Shown: piece after piece, positions 31,701 to 40,604 of the stretch | Layout of the letters: each line of letters starts with the position of its first letter | How positions within the stretch are numbered: position 1 is the first letter of the stretch | Assembly: GCA_947576945.1 (NCBI GenBank) | Contig: CANPTH010000031.1 | Span: 1 to 50,104 of the forward strand | Source of the DNA: an uncultured Lachnospiraceae bacterium | Lineage (GTDB): Bacteria; Bacillota; Clostridia; Lachnospirales; Lachnospiraceae | Length of the DNA: 50,104 nucleotides | Reading direction: 5' to 3' | Translations under genes and position numbers: made by a program | The notes under the pieces: model-generated | Database searches by the model: none | What the model saw: the letters and a program-made list of their open reading frames with translations, nothing else | Told to the model about the DNA's origin: nothing

Positions 31701-32702
31701 ATGTTAAAAATAGAACAGAACAAAATACCAACAAGAGAACTGTACAGCGGGGAAAAAATTCCCGCCATAGGCCTGGGAACTTTCGGATCGGATAAGTACG
31801 ATGCCGAAACCGTTTCCGAGGCAGTATACGGCGCCATACAATGCGGCTACCGTCTGATTGACTGTGCGGCGGTCTATCAGAATGAAAAGCAGATCGGCGC
31901 GGTACTCGACCGTCTTTTCACAGAGAACGTAATCCGCCGCAAAGATCTGTTTATCACTTCCAAGGTGTGGAATGACATGCACGGAGAAGGCCAGGTCCTT
32001 ACCTCCTGCCAGAAGAGCCTGCAGGATCTGGGGCTGGAGTATCTTGATCTGTATTTCGTGCACTGGCCGTTTCCCAACTACCATGCCCCCGGCTGCAGCG
32101 GCGATTCCAGAAATCCAGATTCAAAACCCTTTTCGGTGGACGAATTTATGCAGACCTGGCGGCAGTGCGAAGAGCTGGTAGACAGGAAACTCGTGCGCTA
32201 CATCGGCATGAGCAACATGACCATTCCCAAGCTGAAAGCAGTGCTGCCGTTATGCCGCATCAAACCTGCAACGCTGGAAATGGAGCTGCATCCGTCTTTC
32301 CAGCAGCCGGAGCTGTTTGATTTCGCAACGGCACACAACATCCTGCCCATCGGATATTGTCCCATTGGTTCTCCATCCAGACCCGAGCGGGACAGAACCG
32401 CAGATGACGTGGCAGATATCGAACTGCCGGCAGTTGCCGCGGCAGCCAGAGCGCACGGCGTACATCCGGCTGTGATCTGCTTGAAATGGGCGGCGCAGCG
32501 CGGCCAGGTACCGATTCCCTTTTCCGTAAAAGAATCGCAGTACCTGTCCAATCTGAAATGCGTCACGGAGGATCCTCTGACAGAGCAGGAAATGGAGGCA
32601 ATACGACAGGAAGATAAAAACTGCCGTCTGATCAAAGGCCAGGTCTTTCTTTGGGAAGGCGCCCGGGGATGGGAAGACCTCTGGGATATAGATGGGATAT
32701 AG
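31701..32702 (+). CDS. Aldo/keto reductase
   Basis: 333 residues with a full catalytic tetrad: Asp54, Tyr59 (LIDCAAVYQNEKQIG), Lys88 (FITSKVW) and His121 (LYFVHWPF). Signature DLYFVHWP and the late GQVPIPFSVKE stretch confirm an NAD(P)H-dependent AKR. An unusual C-terminal tail, LWEGARGWEDLWD, replaces the common ending. ATG 31701 has AGGAGAGGTGTCA before it. Between the zinc dehydrogenase and fucU: may oxidise or reduce a deoxysugar or lactaldehyde. Confidence 0.9.
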   Translation: MLKIEQNKIPTRELYSGEKIPAIGLGTFGSDKYDAETVSEAVYGAIQCGYRLIDCAAVYQNEKQIGAVLDRLFTENVIRRKDLFITSKVWNDMHGEGQVLTSCQKSLQDLGLEYLDLYFVHWPFPNYHAPGCSGDSRNPDSKPFSVDEFMQTWRQCEELVDRKLVRYIGMSNMTIPKLKAVLPLCRIKPATLEMELHPSFQQPELFDFATAHNILPIGYCPIGSPSRPERDRTADDVADIELPAVAAAARAHGVHPAVICLKWAAQRGQVPIPFSVKESQYLSNLKCVTEDPLTEQEMEAIRQEDKNCRLIKGQVFLWEGARGWEDLWDIDGI

Positions 32703-32789
32703 ACATAGATCCTGTGCATTGTCTGTGGCCATGCGCTGCCTGACACAGACTCCTGCTGCACACAAGGCAGCGCAGAAATGAGGTTTATC

Positions 32790-33227
32790 ATGCTGAAAGG
32801 CATTCCAAAAATTTTATCGCCGGGGCTGCTGAAAGTGCTGTGCGAGATGGGGCACAGCGACAGGCTCATCATTGCAGACGGAAATTTTCCTGCCGAATCA
32901 ATGGGCAAAGATGCCATAGTGATACGCATGGACGGTCATGGCACCTGCGAACTCCTGCGTGCGATCCTGCAGGTGTTCCCGCTTGACACTTATGTCGAAC
33001 ATCCCGTCCGGCTGATGCAGGTCATGCCCGGTGATCCGGTGGAAACGCCGATCTGGAAGTCTTATGAAGAAATTGTCACCGGCACCGGTTCGGCAAAGCG
33101 GGACGCGATCGGTTATCTGGAACGATTTTCTTTCTACGATGAGGCAAAAACGGCATATGCGATCATTGCCACAGGCGAGACTGCACTGTATGCCAATATC
33201 ATGCTCCAAAAGGGTGTCGTAACCTGA
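32790..33227 (+). CDS. fucU: L-fucose mutarotase (RbsD/FucU family)
   Basis: 145 residues aligning along the whole length with FucU: LSPGLLKVLCEMGHSDRLII near the N-terminus with catalytic His22 and Asp30, GNFPAESMG, and the end TGETALYANIMLQKGV. The enzyme speeds conversion of alpha and beta anomers of fucose and related sugars, supplying the anomer used by a dehydrogenase. ATG 32790 follows GAGGTTTATC; the upstream ATG 32778 has no site. Neither fucose isomerase, kinase nor aldolase is in the window, so an oxidative route is possible. Confidence 0.92.
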   Translation: MLKGIPKILSPGLLKVLCEMGHSDRLIIADGNFPAESMGKDAIVIRMDGHGTCELLRAILQVFPLDTYVEHPVRLMQVMPGDPVETPIWKSYEEIVTGTGSAKRDAIGYLERFSFYDEAKTAYAIIATGETALYANIMLQKGVVT

Positions 33228-33233
33228 CTTGAC

Positions 33234-33267
33234 AACAGGAGGGCCGTCGCATGACAGCCCTCCTGTT
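33234..33267. terminator. Hairpin between convergent fucU and alpha-galactosidase
   Basis: AACAGGAGGGC pairs with GCCCTCCTGTT (11 bp, 12-base loop), between two convergent genes. It lacks a long T run, but position and strength fit a bidirectional terminator. Confidence 0.65.
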
Positions 33268-33293
33268 ATGGCATTCCTTATTGCCTTTCATTT

Positions 33294-35519
33294 TCAGTCT
33301 TCTGCCTCCAGCACATAGATCCTGGATTCAAAATCCGTATACGGCTTCACCCCGGCCGGCACCTGCCCGGCCGTCTCGTCGCTGGTGATCAGCCCCGCAC
33401 ACATCAGTTCATCCCCAAAATGCGTTGTGCCGCTGTACACATTCCGGTAACAGTAAGACGGATTCAGCCCCTCCAGCCGCACTCTCGTATATGTGCCGTT
33501 GACACCGTTGAGCACGCGATACCAGCCCACCAGCGCGGTCTTCTGATCCTCGCTCACCGCCATCCATACCGTCTCGTTCCCCTCGAAGGGACTTTTCAGC
33601 CGATAGAACGCACCGTACTGCAGCACCTGCCTGTATTTTTTCATAAAGGCAATCTGTTCCTTCACTTCCTCGTTCTCTTCGCCGCTCAGCTTATTCAGAT
33701 CCAGCTCATAGCCAAAAGTTCCAAAATACGCTACATTGGCTCTCGTATGCAGCGGCGTATCGCGGAATACCTGATGGTTAGGCGACACGGACACATGCGT
33801 GCCCATGCTGCTTATCGGATAGCACAGGGAAGTGCCGTACTGGATCTTCAACCGCTCCACCGCGTCGCTGTCGTCACTGACCCAGCCCTGGGGCGCATAG
33901 TAGAGCATCCCCGGATCGAACCGCCCGCCGCCGCTGGAACAGGACTCAAAGAGTACCTGCGGGAATTCTGTCGTCAGCCGGTCATACAGATCGTACACTC
34001 CCAGTATATACCGGTGGTAGATCTCTCCCTGCCGGTCCGCCGGCCAGCCCGCCGAATAGCATTCCGTGATGCTGCGGTTCATATCCCATTTGATATAAGA
34101 AATCTTCGCTTCCCTTAAGATCGCCGCCATCTGCTCATAAATGGCATCCACCACCTCTTTTCTGGAAAAATCCAGTACATGCTGATATCTGCCGTGGGAC
34201 TGGCTGCGCTCCGGTGTCGCCAGGATCCAGTCCGGATGTGCCCGGTAGAAATCCGAATCCTTGTTGGTCATCTCCGGCTCGAACCAGAGTCCAAACCGCA
34301 TCCCCATTGCCTCGATCCGCTCCGCCAGCCCGGTGATGCCGTTGGGCAGCCTGTCCCTGTTGGCCTGCCAGTCTCCCAGACCGGCCCTGTCGCTGCTTCT
34401 TGCGCCAAACCACCCGTCGTCCAGAACAAAAAGCTCCACGCCGCATTCTTTCGCCTTTGATGCGATCTCCACCAGACGTTCTTCCGTAAAATCGAAATAC
34501 GTCGCTTCCCAGTTGTTATTGAGAATCGGCCGCACTCTATCACGCCAGTAACCTCTGGCCAGCCGTCTCTGGTACAGCTTATGAAAGGTCTGGCTCATAT
34601 GATTCAGTCCCCGGTCGGTATAGACCATAACAGCTTCCGGTGTCTGAAAAGATTCCCCGCTCTCCAGCTTCCACTCGAAAGTCTCCGGATCGACCCCCGC
34701 CAGCAGCCGCAGCGTATCATGCGCATCCACTTCCGCCTGCAGTCTGAAATTGCCGCTGTAGACAAGGGAAATACCGATGACCTCCCCCTGCCGCTCGTCG
34801 GCATTCGGCCGCCTCAGCACAACAAAAGGATTATGCTCATGAGAGGAGTTGCCCCGCATACTGCCGATGGCAGTGATGCCCGGCTCCAGATTGCGGGTAC
34901 GGATATGACATTCTCTGGCCCAGCAGCCGGAAAGCTGCTGCCACACATACTCTCTGTCCGGCAGATCCAGACACAGACTCATAGCCCGGCTCAGGCGCAC
35001 GGCCTGCGTGCCGCCGTTGCTGATCCGCACACTACGCGCCAGTACGCCTCCTCTGGCAAAGATCGTATAGTACAGTTCCACCTGCACCCCCGTCACCGCA
35101 TCCTCTAACATAACGGTCAGCGTCTTCGCCTCCTCGTCCGCCTCCGTATAGGTCGCCGGCAATCCCGGCAGAACAGGCTTCCCGTCCGTGATCACATGGC
35201 CCTTGTAGCAAAAGTTCGAAATGCGGCTGCCATTCTCCTGCCGCACCTCCACCGCCGGCTGCCGGTAATCCGTAGTGCCAAACACCGGATATTCCTGCCG
35301 GATATGCTCCAGCGAAAAGCTCCTGTCATTCTCATAGATCCCAGACGACATGGGCCGCTCGCTCATCTCCAGGAAATAGGAGAAATCCTCCTTGTCCCGG
35401 ATCTGCTTCCCGAAATACAATTGTCCCAGATGCCCGTTTCGCAGGATCGTCATAATGTAGCTGATCCTGTCGTTGTACAGATGAAACGTTCTGGTATTTT
35501 CATGATATACGATATTCAT
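33294..35519 (-). CDS. Alpha-galactosidase, GH36
   Basis: 741 residues, the usual GH36 size, with an N-terminal beta domain and a central barrel. FVLDDGWFG and GLWFEPEM are family signatures; the nucleophile Asp is in KWDMNR and the acid/base Asp in SDDSDA; SCSSGGGRFD is conserved. Releases terminal alpha-1,6-galactose from raffinose-type sugars or galactomannan. No signal peptide, so cytoplasmic. ATG 35519 follows GGAGATATCT. A dyad GTCTCAAC-TAT-GTTGAGAC lies 28-46 bases upstream and may be an operator. No galactose genes nearby. Confidence 0.95.
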   Translation of the reverse strand: MNIVYHENTRTFHLYNDRISYIMTILRNGHLGQLYFGKQIRDKEDFSYFLEMSERPMSSGIYENDRSFSLEHIRQEYPVFGTTDYRQPAVEVRQENGSRISNFCYKGHVITDGKPVLPGLPATYTEADEEAKTLTVMLEDAVTGVQVELYYTIFARGGVLARSVRISNGGTQAVRLSRAMSLCLDLPDREYVWQQLSGCWARECHIRTRNLEPGITAIGSMRGNSSHEHNPFVVLRRPNADERQGEVIGISLVYSGNFRLQAEVDAHDTLRLLAGVDPETFEWKLESGESFQTPEAVMVYTDRGLNHMSQTFHKLYQRRLARGYWRDRVRPILNNNWEATYFDFTEERLVEIASKAKECGVELFVLDDGWFGARSSDRAGLGDWQANRDRLPNGITGLAERIEAMGMRFGLWFEPEMTNKDSDFYRAHPDWILATPERSQSHGRYQHVLDFSRKEVVDAIYEQMAAILREAKISYIKWDMNRSITECYSAGWPADRQGEIYHRYILGVYDLYDRLTTEFPQVLFESCSSGGGRFDPGMLYYAPQGWVSDDSDAVERLKIQYGTSLCYPISSMGTHVSVSPNHQVFRDTPLHTRANVAYFGTFGYELDLNKLSGEENEEVKEQIAFMKKYRQVLQYGAFYRLKSPFEGNETVWMAVSEDQKTALVGWYRVLNGVNGTYTRVRLEGLNPSYCYRNVYSGTTHFGDELMCAGLITSDETAGQVPAGVKPYTDFESRIYVLEAED

Positions 35520-35546
35520 AGATATCTCCATTTCTGCGCTGCTTTT

Positions 35547-35571
35547 GTCTCAACTATGTTGAGACGTCTCA
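35547..35571. promoter_or_regulatory. Dyad upstream of alpha-galactosidase
   Basis: GTCTCAAC-TAT-GTTGAGAC followed by a further GTCTCA, so that TGAGACGTCTCA is a second overlapping palindrome. Two overlapping dyads just upstream of the galactosidase start look like a repressor site. Confidence 0.45.
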
Positions 35572-35614
35572 TGAAACGAGTTTGTGGCAGGCAACGCGCA
35601 GACACAAATCTCGC

Positions 35615-35638
35615 GATTGAAAATATTAATTTTCAATC
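35615..35638. terminator. Hairpin behind the helicase gene
   Basis: GATTGAAAAT-ATTA-ATTTTCAATC, a perfect 10-bp stem 49 bases beyond the helicase stop. AT-rich but without a T run. An AAAGGAGGGTAAG sequence next to it on the minus strand resembles an orphan leader element. Confidence 0.4.
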
Positions 35639-35686
35639 TTACCCTCCTTTAAAACTATTGCGTGCATACCTGCTATCCCAAGCGGA

Positions 35687-38600
35687 TCAATGGGCAATGG
35701 AGAAGAAATTGATCAGGATTTCCTTAATATGCTGATACCGTCTGGCATAGGAATTTTCCACCCGGATCAGCTGCAGGTCATGTTCGTCGCAGATGGCCTT
35801 CTTCTTCCGGTCGCGGTTTTGCACTACCTCGTCCTCGAAATGCTCTTTGCCGTCCAGTTCAATGGCCAGGATCGGCAGCTCCGTCGTCCCGTGCTTCTCA
35901 TACACCACGAAGTCAAAGCGTCCGTTATAAAAGAGGTCATTACAGCATTCGTTCCCCTGAAAGACATGGGCGATGGCCACCTCCTTGTGAACCGTATAGC
36001 GGCTCTGGGTCAGCCAGATATTCCCCAGCGCATGATTCAGGTTTTCCAGAAAAGCCTCCTCCGTAGCGCTGCTGAACGGCTTAACGCCCAGCGCCCGGGA
36101 GGCCGCCTGCTTTGGCGTCACCGCAGAGGTCCCGTTGGACCACACATACCGGACCAGCTCATACAGATCGTCTTCCCCTTCCTTCTGGTGCAGACGTTCC
36201 AGATGCTGCCTGCTGGAAAGGACGATCAGCTTGTCTCTGGCCCGCGACGTTGCCACATTGATCAGCTCCTTATTGTTTTTCAGCCACTCGTAGGTACCCG
36301 CCTGGGTCTGCTCCGTGATCGCCGTGGAAAAAAGGATCACGTCTTTCTCGTCCCCCTGAAAGGCATGCACCGTCCCGCAGGTCACATTATCCACCTTCGC
36401 CCGGGCCAGCGCTTCCTCGATCAGCTTCTTCTGGTTCACAAAGGGCGTAATGACGCCGATATTTTTGTCCCTGTTCAGCGCGGCATATCTGGCGATCTCA
36501 CCGGCCTCCGCCGGCGCCGTATTCTTAAGCTCCGAGAAGGTATCCTGCATGTCCAGATAGACAAGGGGCTGTTCCTCCCTGCTCTCGGACAGAATGCTGA
36601 GTTTGGAATGATAATACTTACGGTTATTAAACCCGATGATATTCTTATGGCACCGGTAATGGTTGTGCAAAAGCGTCTCGTCGCTGACCGCGTCACAGGC
36701 CAGATACGTCTTATAGATGGAATTTTTCCGGTAGTCATATTCATCGGACACCGTGTAACGTTTCCGCAGTTTATTGTTGGTCAGCTCATCCAGCAAAATC
36801 ACCGGATTGAGCTGCTGCGGGTCGCCTACCAGCATCAGGCTCGTCCCCCGCAGGATGGGTACCAGCGAAACCGCAATATTGCACTGGCTGGCCTCGTCCA
36901 TGATCACCATATCAAACATCGGCTCCGGCTCTCCGAGACGATGGGCCGAGATACAGGTGGTGGCGATAATCGGAAAGATCTTCTGCAGCTTTAAGATATT
37001 CTCCTTTTTCCCCAGATACTTTCCAAAAGCCTCCAGCTGCTTTCCGTCCTCCTCCATTTCCAGAATCTCCAGCAGGTCGGCGTTTTTCTGCTGCCCGATC
37101 TTCTTGATATAACCTGCCGAGATATAGTAGAGGTACTTTTTCAGATCTTCTATATTATCATCCAGCAGGGAAAGCGCTTCCGCTTCCGACACCTCCCCCG
37201 TGACCTCGATCTTCCTGCGGAGCTGTCCGCGCTGCCTGACCTTCAAGTCCTGCTCGAAGGCCATTGTCTGCAGCAGAGCGCCCTTTTTCTCCTCATATTC
37301 CAGCACCCGGTCTATGGTCTCCTCCCGTTCCCGCAGATCCAACAGCTCCTCATACCGTCTTAACAGCTCCGACAGCCGTCTGGCCCGCTTCTTCCGGTCG
37401 TCCTTGTTGCGGTCCAGCGTGTCCTCGAACACTTTCACGTTCTGTACCTCCCGGTAGAGCCGCCTGATCGTCAAAAGCGCCTCCTTCACCTTCTCCTGAT
37501 TGCCCAGCCGCAGAATCGGGAAGGGAATCGTCTTTCCGTTATACTCTATGGTGGAGAGTTTCTCGTAGACGCCGTTGATCGGATGGTTATTGTAGGACGC
37601 AAACAGCACCGTGCGCTCATTGAAAAAGGCCGTCACGATGGTGTTGATGATGGTATTCGTCTTCCCCGTGCCCGGCGGTCCCTGAATATAGGCTACCGGA
37701 TATTTCATGGCGTTGTGGATCGCCAGCAGCTGATCCATGTTGATGTTCCGGTTGATCAGCGCAATCGGATAGGCGGCCGTCCTTCTGGGCCGCTCCAGCA
37801 GATCTCCGAAAAAGGCCCTAATCGGCACCGGCACTTCCTTTTTCTGATACAGCTTCATAACGGCCTGATATTCTTTATGCAGATCCAGCGCAATATCCGC
37901 TTCCAGCCCGATAATATACGGCATGTCGTCCACATTGCAGCTGCCCCTGGGCATCCGCCGCATGATACAGTCCTTGATCCGTTCCTGATTCGCCTCGAAA
38001 TCCGCAAGCAGCTCGTACTCGTCGCCGTCCAGAAACCGGCGGATACTCTGTTTCGTCACAAGCTCCACAGGACGCCGTCCCCGCTCCTCTTTGATCGCAA
38101 ACTCCGTACAGATCGTGATCTCTTCCTCCGGCTTTAGCGCCCGCTGCTTTACGTCCAGATGCAGCTTGCGGTAAGCCAGCACGTACAGCCCTTTCGCCAT
38201 ATGAATGCTTAGAACGTTCATCGCCAGCTGTCTGATCTGCAGCCGTCCGTCCTCCCGCCCATCGGATTCCGACTGGTACTGGAAATTCTTCACGATCTCC
38301 CGGAACTGCTCCGGACTCAGCTGGTACAGCTCTCCTCTGATCGTGTCGTGATCCAGATAGCGCACCAGACTGAAATCCGACTTGTACGGCACGCAATCCA
38401 GACGGTTGCACATCTCCAGATACCCGAGAATCTTTAAATTGGCGGTGTTGTCAAACAACGCTGTATACTTGTGGGGATTTAAATAAATATCCTGAACCAG
38501 CTTTTCATTGACGGGGCAGTAAGAGCCCTCTATGATTCTGGAGGACTGGATGGCATCGATCCGGATCCTGTCATAAGACTCTACCGTATACTGCCGCAGA

Positions 38601-38755
38601 TGAAGACCGTCCACAGAAAGGGTACGGCTATGAACGTCCAGATCACGGATGCCAATCCAGTATTTCGTGATCTGATCTTCTCTGTTGTGGTATTCGATGC
38701 TCATCCATTTTCCCTCATGGATCGCACGGAAGATATCCCGGAAAACCGCGTTCAT
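35687..38755 (-). CDS. SF1 (UPF1/DNA2-like) helicase with C-terminal DUF2726
   Basis: 1022 residues. The N-terminal ~80 (GKWMSIEYHNRE, KYWIGIRDLD, then LSVDGLHL) resemble a WYL-type sensor. Helicase motifs: Walker A QGPPGTGKTNTI near 360, Walker B DEASQC near 620, LVGDPQQLNPVI, HYRCHKNIIGFNN, GTVHAFQGDEKDVI and VATSRARDKLIV. The middle holds a coiled-coil-rich insertion (~410-560). The last ~120 residues are DUF2726-like, with FDFVV, AIELDGKEH and a terminal LQLIRV: an endonuclease-like fold related to Vsr. Single-gene helicase-nuclease, a layout seen in defence proteins. ATG 38755 follows GGAGAGGACT; codons further up come from a repeat. Confidence 0.88.
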   Translation of the reverse strand: MNAVFRDIFRAIHEGKWMSIEYHNREDQITKYWIGIRDLDVHSRTLSVDGLHLRQYTVESYDRIRIDAIQSSRIIEGSYCPVNEKLVQDIYLNPHKYTALFDNTANLKILGYLEMCNRLDCVPYKSDFSLVRYLDHDTIRGELYQLSPEQFREIVKNFQYQSESDGREDGRLQIRQLAMNVLSIHMAKGLYVLAYRKLHLDVKQRALKPEEEITICTEFAIKEERGRRPVELVTKQSIRRFLDGDEYELLADFEANQERIKDCIMRRMPRGSCNVDDMPYIIGLEADIALDLHKEYQAVMKLYQKKEVPVPIRAFFGDLLERPRRTAAYPIALINRNINMDQLLAIHNAMKYPVAYIQGPPGTGKTNTIINTIVTAFFNERTVLFASYNNHPINGVYEKLSTIEYNGKTIPFPILRLGNQEKVKEALLTIRRLYREVQNVKVFEDTLDRNKDDRKKRARRLSELLRRYEELLDLREREETIDRVLEYEEKKGALLQTMAFEQDLKVRQRGQLRRKIEVTGEVSEAEALSLLDDNIEDLKKYLYYISAGYIKKIGQQKNADLLEILEMEEDGKQLEAFGKYLGKKENILKLQKIFPIIATTCISAHRLGEPEPMFDMVIMDEASQCNIAVSLVPILRGTSLMLVGDPQQLNPVILLDELTNNKLRKRYTVSDEYDYRKNSIYKTYLACDAVSDETLLHNHYRCHKNIIGFNNRKYYHSKLSILSESREEQPLVYLDMQDTFSELKNTAPAEAGEIARYAALNRDKNIGVITPFVNQKKLIEEALARAKVDNVTCGTVHAFQGDEKDVILFSTAITEQTQAGTYEWLKNNKELINVATSRARDKLIVLSSRQHLERLHQKEGEDDLYELVRYVWSNGTSAVTPKQAASRALGVKPFSSATEEAFLENLNHALGNIWLTQSRYTVHKEVAIAHVFQGNECCNDLFYNGRFDFVVYEKHGTTELPILAIELDGKEHFEDEVVQNRDRKKKAICDEHDLQLIRVENSYARRYQHIKEILINFFSIAH

Positions 38756-38812
38756 AGTCCTCTCCATTTCCATTCCCTGCATCATTTTCTCATGAAAAAA
38801 GCCACTTTCTCC

Positions 38813-38866
38813 AGGGGCTGGATGCCCTGCAGCAGGGTGCAGGGCACCGTGAATAGTAACAATCGC
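38813..38866. repeat. Dispersed GCCCTGCA hairpin repeat, copy 2
   Basis: AGGGGCTGGATGCCCTGCA, loop GCAGGG, TGCAGGGCACCGTGAATAGT and ACAATCGC. Same stem and same flank as the copy at 155-200, with several substitutions. Lies in the gap between the divergent helicase and carboxypeptidase genes. Confidence 0.75.
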
Positions 38867-38984
38867 AACCGTCAAAACAAATGTTCGTCTTATCGCCCTA
38901 TACATTCTACCACAGATTACCAAAAATGTGATATACTTTTAAAAGAACAACTCATTACAAGAATTGAATGAAAAGGGAGACGCC

Positions 38985-40490
38985 ATGAGTAAATTATTAG
39001 AAGAATTTCAGGAGTACCTGAAAAAGATGAATCAGTATGAGCATGTGCTCACGCTGCTGTACTGGGACATGAAGACCTGCACCCCGAAGCTGGGACAGGA
39101 GGGCCATGTGGAAGCGCTGACCCATTTTTCCACGGAGGTCTTCGCCATGTCCACCTCCGAACAGATGGGGGAAATGCTGACCGAACTGGCCAAACCGGCA
39201 GAATATGATGCCCTCACGGACACATGGAAATTTATCGTCACACGCATGAAGCGCGACTTCGACCGCAACAAACGCATTCCCGCCGATCTGTATAAGACCT
39301 ACGTGCAGACCCAGGCGGAAGCCGGCAATATCTGGGTGGATGCCAAGGAAAAATCCGACTTTAGCCTGTTTGCGCCTTATCTGCAGAAGATGATCGACCT
39401 GACTGTAGAGATGGCCGGTTATACCGATCCAGGCGTGGAAGTTTACGACGCTCTTCTCAACCAGTATGAGGAAGGCATGGACTCCGCCACCATCGACGGC
39501 CTGTTTGAAGCGCTGAAAAAAGATCTGATCCCCTTCGTAAAAGAGATCCTTGCAAAACAGAAACCGGAAAATCCGGCCTTCAAAGGCTATTTCGATCCGG
39601 ACGGCCAGCGGAAGGTACAGGATCTTTTGCTTGATTATATCGGCTTCCGCAGGGACGCAGGAAGTGTCGGGGAGACAGAGCATCCTTTTACCCTCAACTT
39701 CTGTTCCAAAGATGTGCGTTTGACCAATCACTATTATGAGAATAATCCGCTCAGTTCCATCTTCTCCGCTGTCCATGAAGGCGGACACGCCATTTTTGAA
39801 CAGAACATCAACCCGGAATATGACAACACCGTAGCCGGCAGCTGCGATTACATGGGGCTTCACGAAAGCCAGTCCCGGTTCTATGAAAATATTCTGGGAC
39901 GGAATAAGAACTTCTGGCTGCCCATTTACGACAAGCTGGGCGAACTGCTGCCTGCCTTTAAGGAAATCCCGTTAGAAACATTCTACCAGGAGATCAATCA
40001 CGTGCAAAACAGCTTCATCCGTGTAAACGCAGACGAAGTGACCTACTGCTTCCATATCATACTGCGCTACGAAATGGAAAAGGCGATCTTCAGAGATCAT
40101 GTGCCGGTAGGTGACCTGCCCACATTGTGGAATCAGAAAATGCAGGATTATCTGCAGATCACACCCGCAGACGACGCACAGGGCATCCTGCAGGATATGC
40201 ACTGGTCGGACGGCGGCTTTGGGTACTTCCCCTCCTATCTGCTGGGCAGTATTTACGACGGTATGCTTCTTGACACTCTGCAGGAAGAACTGGGGAATGT
40301 GGACGAGCTGCTTAAGAACGGAAAGATCAAGGACATCACCGCATGGCTGAATCAGAAGATCCACTGGTACGGCAATACGCGCAAACCCAAGGATGCGATC
40401 AAGGCAGTCTGCGGCAAGGAAATATCCGCCGAACCGCTTATCCGGTATTTTAAAGAAAAGTATTCTGAGATCTACGACATTCAGATCTGA
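38985..40490 (+). CDS. Metallocarboxypeptidase, M32 family
   Basis: 501 residues, the normal M32 length. Zinc motif VHEGGHAIFEQN near 262 (HExxH), followed by the M32 signature LHESQSRFYENILGRN with the third ligand. N-terminal LTLLYWDMKTCTPKLG and the end SDGGFGYFPSYLLGSIYDG are also family hallmarks. Cytosolic enzyme that removes C-terminal residues from peptides. ATG 38985 follows AAGGGAGACGCC. Single gene; neighbours do not suggest a pathway. Confidence 0.95.
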   Translation: MSKLLEEFQEYLKKMNQYEHVLTLLYWDMKTCTPKLGQEGHVEALTHFSTEVFAMSTSEQMGEMLTELAKPAEYDALTDTWKFIVTRMKRDFDRNKRIPADLYKTYVQTQAEAGNIWVDAKEKSDFSLFAPYLQKMIDLTVEMAGYTDPGVEVYDALLNQYEEGMDSATIDGLFEALKKDLIPFVKEILAKQKPENPAFKGYFDPDGQRKVQDLLLDYIGFRRDAGSVGETEHPFTLNFCSKDVRLTNHYYENNPLSSIFSAVHEGGHAIFEQNINPEYDNTVAGSCDYMGLHESQSRFYENILGRNKNFWLPIYDKLGELLPAFKEIPLETFYQEINHVQNSFIRVNADEVTYCFHIILRYEMEKAIFRDHVPVGDLPTLWNQKMQDYLQITPADDAQGILQDMHWSDGGFGYFPSYLLGSIYDGMLLDTLQEELGNVDELLKNGKIKDITAWLNQKIHWYGNTRKPKDAIKAVCGKEISAEPLIRYFKEKYSEIYDIQI

Positions 40491-40604
40491 CTACAGACAC
40501 AACAGGCAAGGCCTGCAATGAAACTGCAGCCCTCAGTTACTCGTACATGTGAGAATATTCACACTGTTTTCACCAATATATCCCCATATCCTTTACAGTA
40601 TTTT

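Noticed and set aside
35690..36994. 434-codon open frame on the + strand
   Set aside because: Antisense to the helicase gene, whose motifs are all on the other strand.
38997..39863. 288-codon open frame on the - strand
   Set aside because: Antisense to the M32 carboxypeptidase with its HExxH motif on the + strand.
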